NCBI GenBank assembly: GCA_040753135.1
Contig: JBFMGR010000002.1
Coordinates: 41,233-75,541 of the forward strand
Length of the DNA stretch: 34,309 nt
Reading direction: 5' to 3'
From: Patescibacteria group bacterium
Lineage (GTDB): Bacteria; Patescibacteriota; Minisyncoccia; UBA6257; Brennerbacteraceae
Below the pieces are notes generated by a model that did not search any database, was not told the DNA's origin, and was given only the letters and a program-made list of their open reading frames with translations. Shown one piece after another: positions 14,821-24,062 of this stretch (position 1 is the stretch's first letter; each line of letters begins with the position of its first letter). Position numbers and translations under genes: made by a program.

Positions 14821-17406
14821 ATGAAAAATATTTTTCAGACTAAATTTAAAAAAATAAATGGTTTTGGCAAAGCTATTTTTGCTCTGATTGCGGTCGGTTT
14901 TTTAAGTTTTGCGATGATTGTTTTTGCTTGGCAGAATCCGACTCAATCTCCGCCCGGCGGAAACTTATCTCTGCCCTGGACCCGGAGCGGCACCAATGTT
15001 TATCTAACTAATACCGGAGATAAGGTTGGAATTGGCACTATCTCGCCCTCTGCGCCTTTACATGTCTTGAGCAGTGTTTCAAGCGGTGAAACCCTCATCG
15101 CCGAGAACTCAAATGCCAATCCAAAACTAGAGTTTCGCAGTTCAACTGGCGCCGTGAGAGCTTATTTACAAAGTGTTTATAACTCCGGTTTTTATATCGC
15201 CCAAACTCAACAAGCTTACCCTCTAATATTGCAAACCAGTAGTACGGAAGCGATGAGAATCGACTCAAGCCAGCGTGTCGGTATCGGCACGACGAGCCCC
15301 TCTCAAAAACTGACTGTTCAACAAGACAACGTGGCCGACATTTTGGGCCTTTATGATGGGGCCAATAATACCAGTCTCCTTTTGGCTGATGCGGGAGTGC
15401 TGACCTTAAAGCCTACGGCCTTTGATACGGTTTATAACTTTGACGGAGGTGTAGCCTACACCGACAATACTACCGAAGCCAAAACTTCTGGCGGCACGGC
15501 CTTTACTTTGCTTGCTCTTGAGGCCAGCTCTGACGATGAACTTTACCTTGGTTTAGACCATAAATTTGCGACAGTTTATTTTGATATTGCCACAGCTGGG
15601 GCTGGTGTCACCCTCTCGGCCCAATACTGGAATGGTGCCTGGAGCGCTTTAACCATTACTGACGGTACCACCAATTTAACTGTCGACGGTACGGTTACTT
15701 TTACGGCTCCTTCTGACTGGGCTACCACCTCTGTTAATGGCGTCACCAAATACTGGATTAGACTGCGCTCCCCGACTACCAACATTACCACCGCCCCGAC
15801 TGCCTATTCGGTTTCACCCACCACCGGCAATCGCTTTTACGCCTATGCCCAAGCCGGCGACACCAACCCGGCGCTCTATATCAATGACAAAGGCAACGTC
15901 GGCATCGGGACGACGGCGCCCAAAGATAACGCTAACCTCGAAATTGTTAGCAGTCAGGCAAGACTGCAGGTTACCTCAAGCGGCGCCAATGATCCGCTAT
16001 TTGTCCTTCGGCCTGACAGCGGCTGGTCAAACCAATGGACAATGCTGGTTGATGACGATAACAATAACTATTTGGGTTTTACCTACGGGTCGGTAACCAA
16101 TACTCCTAAAGTGACTTTTGACACCTCCGGCAACATCTATCTTTCCACTGGAGCCAGCCGAACTATTAAGGTTGCCGATAGCACCAGTGGTGCCGGAAAT
16201 AATCTAACCGTTAAAGCCGGATCAGTTGTTTCTCCCGGTAATGCGGCCGGCGGCCATTTATATCTTCTGGGCGGCGACAGTATGTTAAATAATGGCGCCG
16301 GCGGTGTTTATATTTCCGGCGGCCCGGACACCGGCGGCGGTGAGGGCAATGTCATCCTCGCCCACAACGGCTCCAGCGCCATCGGCTCGGTCGGCATCGG
16401 TAAAACTTCGCCGAGCGGCACCCTGGATGTGGAAGGCGATCTTTATATGGGTACTGGCACTGGTGCAGGTAAATGGAGAATGTTTTCTGTAACCGCCCTC
16501 ACCGGGTGTGACGGTACAGCGGGTTCCGTCAACGCGCTTTGTTGGGATGATCAGGGAGACTCCGGTACTTCCGAAATGAGATTGCAAGCAGGTGGTAATC
16601 TTGTAACAGCCGGTACGCAAACACCCAGCGGTGATCCGGACTATGCTGAGATGATAGAAGTAATAGACCAGAGCATTGAACCCGGAGACATTATTTCAGT
16701 TGTCAGTCCATTAGATTCCAGTTTCGGCAAAGATCTTAACAGTGCTCGGGCAGACAAAAGCAAACAAGCTTATGACTCTGGAGTTATCGGGATTATCTCT
16801 AAAGACCCAGGGGTGTTGATTGCTTCTGGCGGTCGAAGTATGAGAATAGATGATCAAACCCGGTGGAAAGATGAGACCAGAAGAGCTTTGTCTGTGGCCG
16901 GCCGCGTCATGACAAAAGTCTCCGCCATCAACGGTGCCATTAAAGTCGGCGATCCGATTGCTTCAAGCAATATTACTGGTGTGGGCATGAAAGCTACCCG
17001 GGCCGGCCGAATTGTCGGTTATGCAATGGAAAAATATGACAACTCTGATCCTGAAAAGATCGGTCAGATTGTTGTTTTTATTAACCCTTCCTGGTATGAT
17101 CCTGATGTTTATTTGACCGATGGAGATAGTTTTAAGATAGAACTAGGGGATAATCAGCCCAATGGCAAATATCAAATTTTAGATTTCTTTAATAAAATAA
17201 TTGATAGAATCGGGGCTTTTAACCAGATAATCGCGGCCAATATTAAAGCTGGTTTAATTGAGGCCAAGGAATTAACCAGCAGGAGAATTACCGCAGAAAA
17301 GATTACGGCTAAAAACCTTGAGTTGATTGATCAGATTACCGGTGAGGTTTACTGCATTGGTATTAAAGCAGGTGATTTATTCAGCCAAAAAGGCGAGTGT
17401 CAATAA
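14821..17406 (+). CDS. Large GIGT-repeat surface protein (tail-fibre-like)
   Basis: The product has 861 residues. The N-terminal hydrophobic segment (about 18-40, AIFALIAVGFLSFAMIVFAW) is a signal or anchor. Several copies of the VGIGTxxPxxxL motif (RVGIGTTSPSQKLTV, NVGIGTTAPKDNANLEI, VGIGKTSPSGTLDVEG) follow; these are typical of phage tail-fibre and S74-chaperone-type proteins and of CPR surface proteins. A beta-rich insert lies at about 195-350 (FDIATAGAGVTLSAQYWNG). The C-terminal part (about 605-861: YAEMIEVIDQSIEPGDIISV, ALSVAGRVMTKVSAINGAIK, GYAMEKYD) resembles conserved tail segments in this group. A helical end (IIAANIKAGLIEAKELTSRR) could trimerise. I see no cohesin or dockerin. The middle third has a higher GC style than the two ends, suggesting module exchange. 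Its role may be adhesin or scaffold, but it is unproven. Confidence 0.72.
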   Translation: MKNIFQTKFKKINGFGKAIFALIAVGFLSFAMIVFAWQNPTQSPPGGNLSLPWTRSGTNVYLTNTGDKVGIGTISPSAPLHVLSSVSSGETLIAENSNANPKLEFRSSTGAVRAYLQSVYNSGFYIAQTQQAYPLILQTSSTEAMRIDSSQRVGIGTTSPSQKLTVQQDNVADILGLYDGANNTSLLLADAGVLTLKPTAFDTVYNFDGGVAYTDNTTEAKTSGGTAFTLLALEASSDDELYLGLDHKFATVYFDIATAGAGVTLSAQYWNGAWSALTITDGTTNLTVDGTVTFTAPSDWATTSVNGVTKYWIRLRSPTTNITTAPTAYSVSPTTGNRFYAYAQAGDTNPALYINDKGNVGIGTTAPKDNANLEIVSSQARLQVTSSGANDPLFVLRPDSGWSNQWTMLVDDDNNNYLGFTYGSVTNTPKVTFDTSGNIYLSTGASRTIKVADSTSGAGNNLTVKAGSVVSPGNAAGGHLYLLGGDSMLNNGAGGVYISGGPDTGGGEGNVILAHNGSSAIGSVGIGKTSPSGTLDVEGDLYMGTGTGAGKWRMFSVTALTGCDGTAGSVNALCWDDQGDSGTSEMRLQAGGNLVTAGTQTPSGDPDYAEMIEVIDQSIEPGDIISVVSPLDSSFGKDLNSARADKSKQAYDSGVIGIISKDPGVLIASGGRSMRIDDQTRWKDETRRALSVAGRVMTKVSAINGAIKVGDPIASSNITGVGMKATRAGRIVGYAMEKYDNSDPEKIGQIVVFINPSWYDPDVYLTDGDSFKIELGDNQPNGKYQILDFFNKIIDRIGAFNQIIAANIKAGLIEAKELTSRRITAEKITAKNLELIDQITGEVYCIGIKAGDLFSQKGECQ

Positions 17407-17425
17407 AATAGTAAAAGTAAGGTAA

Positions 17426-17848
17426 ATGCAAATTTTTAAGAATAATTGGGCGAGATTTGGTTTAATTCTTTTGGCAGTTTTGCTTGTTTCGGGGTTAATT
17501 GCTTATTTATTGGTTAGGCTCAATGTTTTTAGTCAAGAGCCAGTCTATTCAATTGTTTATTTAAGAACCGGCGATATTTATGTTGGTCAGTTTAAGCTCT
17601 TTCCTTTCCCTCGCTTATCTGATGATAGTTGGATTCTACAGCAAGATAGTCAAGGCAGGATTGTCTTTAACCCGATTTCTGCGGCAGTTTGGCAGCCAAA
17701 AGGATCAGTCAGGATTAATCCCTTTCAAATTGTTTTTTGGGCAAAGATTTCTTCAGAGAGCCAGTTGGTCAAACTGATTAAAAATCAGCCGAATCGACAA
17801 GATCAGCCCCAAGGCTTAAATCTCTTTTCTCCCTCTCCCTCTCCTTAA
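17426..17848 (+). CDS. Small single-pass membrane protein of unknown function
   Basis: The product has 140 residues with one hydrophobic helix (about 10-32, RFGLILLAVLLVSGLIAYLL), then an extracytoplasmic domain with PVYSIVYLRTGDIYVGQF and a Ser/Pro tail (SPSPSP). I recognise no family. It follows the GIGT-repeat protein by 19 bases, so it is probably the last gene of that transcript. Similar small anchors often accompany surface proteins in these genomes, but partner and function are unknown. Confidence 0.65.
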   Translation: MQIFKNNWARFGLILLAVLLVSGLIAYLLVRLNVFSQEPVYSIVYLRTGDIYVGQFKLFPFPRLSDDSWILQQDSQGRIVFNPISAAVWQPKGSVRINPFQIVFWAKISSESQLVKLIKNQPNRQDQPQGLNLFSPSPSP

Positions 17849-17850
17849 AT

Positions 17851-17871
17851 TTACGACTTGCGATGTCGTAA
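17851..17871. repeat. REP-like hairpin 1
   Basis: The stem TTACGAC / GTCGTAA (7 bp) closes the loop TTGCGAT. The loop is identical to the hairpin at 18404-18424 and to the complement of that at 18627-18647, while the stem differs by paired (compensatory) changes. It lies just downstream of the transposase stop. Confidence 0.85.
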
Positions 17872-17892
17872 GAGAGCGATGTTATAAGAAGA

Positions 17893-18576
17893 TTAAGGTT
17901 TTTCTAATAATAGATCTTTTAGATTTTCTGTTTCTAAATTTTTAAGCCAATCATAAATTGATTTTCGGTATTCTTTTTCTCCATTGAAGATTTCTAAAAG
18001 GAAATCCCGATTTGTCACAGAGGGGAAATTGTGTTTTCCGCAGTAATCTAAATGGCTACTCCAACGATAATTCTCTAAAAATTCTTTTGCTTTGTTATAG
18101 TTGTCTAATTTGTTTTTTCGCCATTCTGGCGCGATTAAATCCAAGGGGTTGCAATGAATGTAATAGGGAAGATGGAGAAAGTGCGATTCTTGAGTAATTG
18201 GGGCAGATTTATACCTTCCTTCAAATAGCGCTCCGGTTCTTTTGTATTTTTCATTGAAATATTTAGCATAACCCATATTTAGTTTTTTCATAAATAGCGA
18301 AATCGCTTTATCTTGTCTTGGGCTAAGAAGTAGGTGATAGTGGTTTGGCATCAAGCAAAAAGCATGAATGTCAACCAACAATTTCCTTGCCTTCTTTTTC
18401 ATATAAGGACTTGCGATGTCCTTAGATTTTTGGCGGAAAAAGTAGGTTACGTTATTCACCCAATCTTGGTCATTAAATTCATACAGGTCATGAACAAAGC
18501 GGAAGTAATCTTGTTCATCCATAAATATTTTTCGTTTATCTACGCCCCTATTTAAAGTATGTACGAGTTGTACCAT
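17893..18576 (-). CDS. REP-associated tyrosine transposase (RAYT, Y1/IS200-like family)
   Basis: This is a single-strand DNA transposase of the HUH type that acts on REP hairpins. Visible motifs are LVHTLNRGVDKRKIF near the N-terminus, the metal-binding HUH motif in FCLMPNHYHLLLSP, and the tyrosine region YAKYFNEKYKRTGALFEGRY. HLPYYIHCNPL and YRWSSHLDY then follow, as in family members. I prefer the ATG at 18576 (227 residues) because conserved sequence begins there; the upstream ATG at 18609 adds only 11 Asn/Tyr-rich residues. Three REP-like hairpins border or lie in the gene, one within its own coding sequence. It runs divergently from the cysteine desulfurase gene. Confidence 0.9.
   Translation of the reverse strand: MVQLVHTLNRGVDKRKIFMDEQDYFRFVHDLYEFNDQDWVNNVTYFFRQKSKDIASPYMKKKARKLLVDIHAFCLMPNHYHLLLSPRQDKAISLFMKKLNMGYAKYFNEKYKRTGALFEGRYKSAPITQESHFLHLPYYIHCNPLDLIAPEWRKNKLDNYNKAKEFLENYRWSSHLDYCGKHNFPSVTNRDFLLEIFNGEKEYRKSIYDWLKNLETENLKDLLLEKP
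18404..18424. repeat. REP-like hairpin 2, inside the transposase gene
   Basis: The stem TAAGGAC / GTCCTTA (7 bp) closes the loop TTGCGAT. On the coding strand it reads as codons for SKDIASPY, so the element is tolerated within the transposase. It is an exact reverse complement of 18627-18647. Confidence 0.85.
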
Positions 18577-18626
18577 AGAAATTTTATTATTATAATTGTT
18601 ATATATCATTTATTATAATTTTTATC

Positions 18627-18647
18627 TAAGGACATCGCAAGTCCTTA
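18627..18647. repeat. REP-like hairpin 3, upstream of the transposase
   Basis: The stem TAAGGAC / GTCCTTA closes the loop ATCGCAA, the complement of TTGCGAT in the other two copies. It lies between the divergent transposase and cysteine desulfurase genes and ends nine bases before the desulfurase ATG at 18656. Confidence 0.85.
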
Positions 18648-18655
18648 TATTTAAT

Positions 18656-19873
18656 ATGAAAGCTTATTTGGATTGCGCGGCGTCAACGCCAGTTGATGAC
18701 AAGGTGTTAAGGGCAATGAAGCCGTATTTCTCCGAAAAATACGGGAACCCCGGTTCGCTTCATTCTTTAGGACAGGAAGCGCAAGCCGGAGTGGATATGG
18801 CGAGAAAATCCATTGCCGATTATTTTGGCGTTGATTTTACTGACGTGATTTTTACTGCTTCAGCCACCGAAGCAAATAACTTAGCAATTCAGGGTACAGT
18901 TAGAAATTGGGAACTGGAAATTGGGAATTCTGGGGATATTCCTCATATCATTACTTCAAAAATAGAGCACGCTTCAGTATTAGAGCCCTGCCGGGTTTTA
19001 GAAAAGCAGGGCCTAGCCCAGATTACTTATTTAGATGTTGATAAAAACGGGGCAGTTGATTTGGACCATTTGAAAAAATCTCTGAAAAAAGAAACGGTTT
19101 TAGTTTCAATTATGCAGGTGAACAATGAGACCGGCGCGATCCAGCCGATCCAAGAGATTGCCGAGATTATTAAGCAGTTTAAACAAGACAAACTCAAGCC
19201 GGAAAATCAAAGAAAATATCAGTTAAATGAATTGATTTATCCATTTTTCCACACTGACGCAGCCCAGGGTTTGGGGCATTTAAAGCAGATTAAGCTGGCC
19301 GAACTCGGAGTTGATTTGATGACTGTTTCCGGCCATAAAATCTATGGACCCAAGGGGGTGGGGGTCTTAATTTCCAATTTCCAATTTCCAATTTCCAATT
19401 CAATTCAACCAATGTTTTTCGGGGGGATGCAAGAGTTTGGTTTGCGCGGGAGCACGGAAAATGTGCCGGCAATTATTGGTTTTGCCAAGGCAATTGAGCT
19501 GGCAGATAAATTTCTTAATCAGAACTCAAATCAGATTCTTGACATTAAAAACGTTTTGATTAAAAATGTTAAAAAAGTTTATCCTCGGGCAGTTGTTAAT
19601 TCACCGGAAAGTTCAATTGCCGAGATTTTAAATATCAGCCTTCCCGATTTTAAAAGCGAAGAGCTGATTTATCAGTTTGACCGGTTTGGGATTGCGGTTT
19701 CCGGCGGCGCGGCTTGCGAAGCTAAGGCGTTAAAATCATCCCACGTTTTAAAAGCAATGGGGTTGTCTGAAAATTTGTTAAATTCAGCGATAAGATTTTC
19801 TTTTGGCCGGAAAACTAACCAAGAAGAGATAAATTATTTTTTGTCTTGCTTGCCCAAGATTTTTTCTAAATAA
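18656..19873 (+). CDS. Cysteine desulfurase (IscS/NifS family)
   Basis: This is a PLP enzyme releasing sulfur from cysteine for Fe-S clusters or tRNA thiolation. The ATG at 18656 gives the standard start MKAYLDCAASTPVD; upstream in-frame codons have no family match. Visible features are ATEANNLAIQG, the PLP Lys228 in TVSGHKIYGPKGVG, and the sulfur-carrying Cys354 in SGGAACEAKALKSSHVL. The product has 405 residues, slightly longer than usual because of two insertions. Residues about 83-92 (RNWELEIGNS) and 240-251 (SNFQFPISNSIQ) are translations of the local AATTGGGAACTGG / AATTTCC repeat words, lying where the family has short loops. No scaffold (iscU) gene is adjacent. Confidence 0.95.
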   Translation: MKAYLDCAASTPVDDKVLRAMKPYFSEKYGNPGSLHSLGQEAQAGVDMARKSIADYFGVDFTDVIFTASATEANNLAIQGTVRNWELEIGNSGDIPHIITSKIEHASVLEPCRVLEKQGLAQITYLDVDKNGAVDLDHLKKSLKKETVLVSIMQVNNETGAIQPIQEIAEIIKQFKQDKLKPENQRKYQLNELIYPFFHTDAAQGLGHLKQIKLAELGVDLMTVSGHKIYGPKGVGVLISNFQFPISNSIQPMFFGGMQEFGLRGSTENVPAIIGFAKAIELADKFLNQNSNQILDIKNVLIKNVKKVYPRAVVNSPESSIAEILNISLPDFKSEELIYQFDRFGIAVSGGAACEAKALKSSHVLKAMGLSENLLNSAIRFSFGRKTNQEEINYFLSCLPKIFSK

Positions 19874-19877
19874 TCAA

Positions 19878-21200
19878 ATGATTTTTAAGGTATTTAAAAA
19901 CAAAGATTTTAAAATAGCGGTCGCGGCAATTTTGGTTGTTTTAGCCGCTGTTTTGATTCGTTCTGATTTTGCTTTGGGCTATCTCAAAACAATAAGCGCG
20001 CAATACAATCCGTTAGCAAACGTTTGGGCGGGGATTCAGAACCTGCGGAATGAGATTAAGTTGTTTCTGGATAAGCTTGACTTAATCAATGGGAGCTCGT
20101 CTTCGGATTCAGAAAAAACAATAATAGAAATAGAGAATCAAGCTTCGCCACTGCCTTTATCCCAGCCGGTAGCTGATTATGAAGCTCAGGTTGTTAAGGT
20201 GGTTGAGAAAAGCAATCCTTCTGTAGTGAGTGTTATTGTTTCCAAAGATCTGCCGGTTTTTGAACAGTATTATGTTAATCCGTTTGAAGATTTTGGCATT
20301 GAGGTTCCGCCCGGATTTGGCGTTCCTCAATACCGCCAGAAAGGCACGGAAAAAAAAGAGATTGGCAGCGGTTCGGGGTTTATTGTTTCGGCTAATGGTT
20401 TGATTGCCACTAACAAGCACGTGGTGGCTGATCCGGCGGCTGACTACACCGTTATTTTCAATAATGGCGATCAAATTCCCGCAGAGGTGATTGCCCGGGA
20501 CCCTGATTTTGATTTAGCGATTTTGGAAGTTAAAAAAAATGACTTAACTCCTTTGCCTTTGGGCGATTCTGATAAGCTGAAACTCGGCCAGACAGTGGTG
20601 GCGATTGGCAATGCTTTGGGCGAGTTCAAAAATACGGTTTCTGTTGGAGTTGTTTCCGGCCTGGATCGAAATCTTATGGTTGAAGGCCAGAATTTTAAAG
20701 ACCTGATTCAGACCGATGCGGCAATTAACCGGGGAAATTCCGGCGGGCCATTGCTTAACCTTCGCAGTCAGGTAATTGGCATTAACACCGCCATGGCTTT
20801 GAGCGCGGAAAATATCGGTTTTGCCATTCCAATCAATCAAATCAAGAAAATTATTGAACAGGTAGAAAGAACCGGCTCTTTAGAAATTGCTTATTTGGGC
20901 GTTTATTATCAGATAATCACGCCGGAGATTCAAAAGGCAAAAAATTTGCCGGTGAATTATGGCGCTTTGATTGTTTCGGATAACAATGGCAATGCCGGAG
21001 TAATTCCCGACTCTCCGGCAGAAGCAGCCGGACTCAAACAAGGCGATATCATTTTGGAAATAAATAGAGAAAAAATTAATCCCGATCAGACTTTGGCTGA
21101 TCTTTTGAGAAAATACAGTCCGGGAGATAAGGTCAATCTGACAACTTTAAGAAAGGACAAAGAAATAATCGCTGAAGTGGTTTTAGGAGAAAGAGAGTAG
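19878..21200 (+). CDS. HtrA/DegP-like membrane-anchored serine protease with PDZ domain
   Basis: This is an envelope quality-control protease. An N-terminal hydrophobic helix (about 14-34, AVAAILVVLAAVLIRSDFAL) anchors it, and a Ser/acidic linker follows. The trypsin-like domain carries the full triad: His181 in ATNKHVVAD, Asp212 in PDFDLAILEV and Ser288 in NRGNSGGPLL. A single PDZ domain spans about 335-438 (YLGVYYQIITPEIQ, PAEAAGLKQGDIILEINR). The 440-residue length fits the one-PDZ DegS/HhoA-like layout. The gene begins four bases after the desulfurase stop, so co-transcription is likely. The exact orthologue name (degP, degS, htrA) cannot be set from sequence alone. Confidence 0.93.
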   Translation: MIFKVFKNKDFKIAVAAILVVLAAVLIRSDFALGYLKTISAQYNPLANVWAGIQNLRNEIKLFLDKLDLINGSSSSDSEKTIIEIENQASPLPLSQPVADYEAQVVKVVEKSNPSVVSVIVSKDLPVFEQYYVNPFEDFGIEVPPGFGVPQYRQKGTEKKEIGSGSGFIVSANGLIATNKHVVADPAADYTVIFNNGDQIPAEVIARDPDFDLAILEVKKNDLTPLPLGDSDKLKLGQTVVAIGNALGEFKNTVSVGVVSGLDRNLMVEGQNFKDLIQTDAAINRGNSGGPLLNLRSQVIGINTAMALSAENIGFAIPINQIKKIIEQVERTGSLEIAYLGVYYQIITPEIQKAKNLPVNYGALIVSDNNGNAGVIPDSPAEAAGLKQGDIILEINREKINPDQTLADLLRKYSPGDKVNLTTLRKDKEIIAEVVLGERE

Positions 21201-21313
21201 GGGAATTCCCAATTCCCAATTTCTAATTTCCAAGTTTTTTTTGACTTTTTTAGTTTAAATTTTTATAATAACTTAGTTTTAGTCATTAGGAATTAGACAT
21301 TAGAAATTCTTAA
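21201..21313. repeat. AATTCCC / AATTTCTAATTTCC word repeats
   Basis: This gap holds AATTCCCAATTTCTAATTTC words and, in the opposite orientation, ATTAGGAATTAGACATTAG. TTTTTTTGACTTTTTTAG in the middle recalls the 1520-1545 words. No gene is seen. The opposed arms could form a weak hairpin that ends the htrA transcript. Confidence 0.55.
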
Positions 21314-21439
21314 ATGAATCCCGTTAGAAGCCGCGATTGCTTCTCGGGGCATAAAGTGAGATTCGACTTAGATAATTAAGGTTAATATTATTAAATATAA
21401 TGCAGATTGCGTTAGATCGCGATTTGCTTCTAACGGGAT
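21314..21439. repeat. BIME-like inverted repeat ending in the clpB start codon
   Basis: The 13-bp arms ATCCCGTTAGAAG (21318-21330) and CTTCTAACGGGAT (21427-21439) are perfect complements. Within the left half, GAAGC/GCTTC closes a CGCGATT loop flanked by CCG/CGG. Within the right half, GTTAGA/TCTAAC closes a loop containing CGCGATTTG. The two hairpins in opposite orientation resemble a REP/BIME unit. The right arm overlaps the first two bases of the clpB ATG. The region also reads MNPVRSRDCFSG, which I take to be repeat, not a gene. Confidence 0.8.
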
Positions 21440-24059
21440 GAATCCTTTTAATCGTTTTACCAACAAAGCTCAAGAAGCTTTGCAAAGAGCGCAAGAAATT
21501 GCCGCGGAGAAAAACCATCCGGAGATTACCAGTCTTCACTTGTTTTTAGCTTTGCTTTGGCAGGAAGACGGCATTGTCCCGGCAGTATTTGAGAAGTTTG
21601 AATTTGATTTAGAAGAGCTGTCAGAAAGAGCGGAAAAAAAATTAGAGGCAATGCCCAAGATTTTTTCTTTGGGCCAACCGTCCCCATTCGGCCCATTTTA
21701 TCTTTCTCAGGAATTGGTTAAGGCCCTGCAAGGTTCTGGCGAGTTATTGGTTAAATTTAAGGATCAGTATATTGCTCCGGAGCATCTGTTTCTGTCTTTG
21801 GTCCAGTCCAAAACCAAGGCCGGTGAGTTCATCAAGGGGTTGGGGCTTGATCTGGCTGAATTGGAAAAAGCTGTTTTAGAGTTAAGGGGCGGAGAGAAAA
21901 TTACTGACTCGTCTGGTTCCGGTCGGTTCAAGCTGTTGGAAAAGTACACGGTTAATCTAACCGAGCTGGCCCAAGAGAAGAAATTAGATCCGGTTATCGG
22001 CCGAGAAAGGGAATTAAGGCGGCTGATGGAGGTTTTGTCCCGCAGGACCAAAAATAATCCGATTCTGATTGGCGAACCTGGGGTCGGCAAAACCGCGATT
22101 GTTGAAGGACTGGCTCAGATGATTGTTGCTAAGGAAGTGCCTGAACCGTTAAAAAACAAAGAGCTTTTATCCTTAGATATTGGCTCTTTGATTGCCGGGA
22201 CAAAGTTTCGGGGCGAGTTTGAAGAAAGGTTAAAAGCTGTTCTTAAAGAGATAAAATCTTCAGAAGGCAGGTATATCATCTTTGTTGACGAGGTCCATAT
22301 CTTAGTTGGCGCGGGCGCGGCTGAAGGCTCAATTGACGCTTCTAATATGCTTAAACCGGCTTTGGCCCGGGGCGAGCTTCATGCGATTGGCGCCACTACT
22401 CTAAAGGAATTTAAACGTTATATTGAGCGCGATCCGGCTTTTGAGCGCCGGTTTCAACCAATCTTTGTTGATGAACCAAACCGCGAAGACGCAATTGCGA
22501 TTTTAAGGGGTCTAAAAGAAAAATATGAAGTTCACCACGGGGTAAAGATTACTGATGCCGCGATTGTCGCCGCAGTGGATTTGTCAACCCGTTATATTAC
22601 GGAAAGGTTTTTGCCTGACAAAGCCATTGATTTAATGGATGAAGCGGCTGCGTCTTTGCGTTTGGAAATGGAAAGCGTCCCTCAAGAAATTGATGAGCTG
22701 AGGCGCCGAATCAGGAGGCTGGAAGTTGAAAAAGAAGCTTTGAAAAAAGAAACCGACGCTTCATCAAAAAGGCGGCTGAAAAAAATAGAAAAAGAACTTG
22801 AGTCTTTGGTTGAAGAAAGCGGCAAATTGACCAAAGGATGGGAAAAAGAGAAAAAAGAGGTCAATAGAGTCCATGATTTAAGATTGCAGATAGAAAAACT
22901 TCGGTTTGAAGCAGAGCAAGCTGAATGGAGCGGCGACCTTTCTAAAACTGCGGAGATTGTTTATGGCCAGATCCCGGAGTTGGAAAAGCGGCTTAAGAAT
23001 GCTGAAAAGACAAAACTTCATTCCCGGAAAAATACCAAGTTTATTAAAGAAGCGGTTAAAGAAGAAGAGATTGGCAAAGTTGTTTCTCGGTGGACCGGAG
23101 TGCCGGTAGATAAGGTTTTAGAGTCAGAAGCAGAAAAACTTAAAAATCTTGAAAAAATCCTATCTTCAAGAGTCATCGGCCAAGAAGAGGCAATCTCTGC
23201 GGTGGCTCGGGCGCTAAGGCGGTCTCGGGCCGGTTTAAGCGAGGCAGATCAGCCGATTGGTTCATTTATGTTTCTTGGCCCGACCGGAGTAGGCAAGACT
23301 GAATTAGCCAGGGTTTTGGCTGAAGTTGTTTTTGGCGACCAGAAAAGCTTAATTCGTTTAGATATGTCTGAATATATGGAGCGGCATGCGGTGGCTCGGT
23401 TGATTGGTTCGCCGCCGGGTTATGTTGGTCATGAAGAAGGCGGCCAGTTGACAGAGATAATCAAGCACCGGCCCTACAGCTTAATTCTTTTTGACGAAAT
23501 TGAAAAAGCCCATGCCGAAGTTTTTAACATTTTGCTCCAGATACTGGATAACGGCCGGCTGACTGACGGGAAGGGCAGAACCGTTAATTTTAAAAACGTG
23601 ATCATTATTATGACCTCAAATGTCGGAAGCCAGTACATTAAAAAAATGTCTCATCTTGGTTTTCGGACTTCAGAAAAATCAGAATCAAAAAATCTTAAAG
23701 AAAAGATTATGGAAAGCCTGCGGTCTCATTTCCGGCCGGAATTCTTGAACCGAATTGACGAACTGGTGGTTTTTAATTCTTTGACCGAAGAAGACATTTT
23801 GAAGATTGTTGATCTTCAGTTGGAGCGGATTAATCTCCGGCTTAAGCCCAAAGGAATTAAACTTGATGTTTTAAAATCCGCTAAAAAAGCTTTGGGCAAT
23901 CAAGGTTATGACCCGAATTTTGGCGCTCGGCCGCTAAGACGCTTGATCCAGCGCTTGATCATTGATCCTCTGGCAGAAAAAACTCTTGAGGGTAAGCTTA
24001 AGCAGGGAAGCAAGGTAACGGTTTCCGCTAAAAAAGGCAAGGTTGAGGTTAAAGTTTAG
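21438..24059 (+). CDS. clpB: ClpB-type AAA+ disaggregase (Hsp100)
   Basis: This is an ATP-driven hexamer that rescues aggregated protein. The N-terminal Clp repeat domain spans 1-145 ([20 protein letters not shown]). NBD1 has Walker [15 protein letters not shown] and Walker [10 protein letters not shown] full coiled-coil middle domain lies at about 405-530 ([19 protein letters not shown] onward), long enough for ClpB rather than ClpA or ClpC. NBD2 has [25 protein letters not shown] and the sensor region [15 protein letters not shown], ending in the C-terminal domain. The 873-residue length is typical. The start codon is formed inside the BIME-like element and there is no clear Shine-Dalgarno sequence, so initiation could depend on that hairpin. 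No CIRCE-like operator is seen. Confidence 0.95.
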   Translation: MNPFNRFTNKAQEALQRAQEIAAEKNHPEITSLHLFLALLWQEDGIVPAVFEKFEFDLEELSERAEKKLEAMPKIFSLGQPSPFGPFYLSQELVKALQGSGELLVKFKDQYIAPEHLFLSLVQSKTKAGEFIKGLGLDLAELEKAVLELRGGEKITDSSGSGRFKLLEKYTVNLTELAQEKKLDPVIGRERELRRLMEVLSRRTKNNPILIGEPGVGKTAIVEGLAQMIVAKEVPEPLKNKELLSLDIGSLIAGTKFRGEFEERLKAVLKEIKSSEGRYIIFVDEVHILVGAGAAEGSIDASNMLKPALARGELHAIGATTLKEFKRYIERDPAFERRFQPIFVDEPNREDAIAILRGLKEKYEVHHGVKITDAAIVAAVDLSTRYITERFLPDKAIDLMDEAAASLRLEMESVPQEIDELRRRIRRLEVEKEALKKETDASSKRRLKKIEKELESLVEESGKLTKGWEKEKKEVNRVHDLRLQIEKLRFEAEQAEWSGDLSKTAEIVYGQIPELEKRLKNAEKTKLHSRKNTKFIKEAVKEEEIGKVVSRWTGVPVDKVLESEAEKLKNLEKILSSRVIGQEEAISAVARALRRSRAGLSEADQPIGSFMFLGPTGVGKTELARVLAEVVFGDQKSLIRLDMSEYMERHAVARLIGSPPGYVGHEEGGQLTEIIKHRPYSLILFDEIEKAHAEVFNILLQILDNGRLTDGKGRTVNFKNVIIIMTSNVGSQYIKKMSHLGFRTSEKSESKNLKEKIMESLRSHFRPEFLNRIDELVVFNSLTEEDILKIVDLQLERINLRLKPKGIKLDVLKSAKKALGNQGYDPNFGARPLRRLIQRLIIDPLAEKTLEGKLKQGSKVTVSAKKGKVEVKV

Positions 24060-24062
24060 TTA

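Noticed and set aside
21314-21379. Short reading frame MNPVRSRDCFSG upstream of clpB
   Set aside because: It is wholly inside the inverted-repeat element and has no ribosome-binding site; repeat translation is the better explanation.
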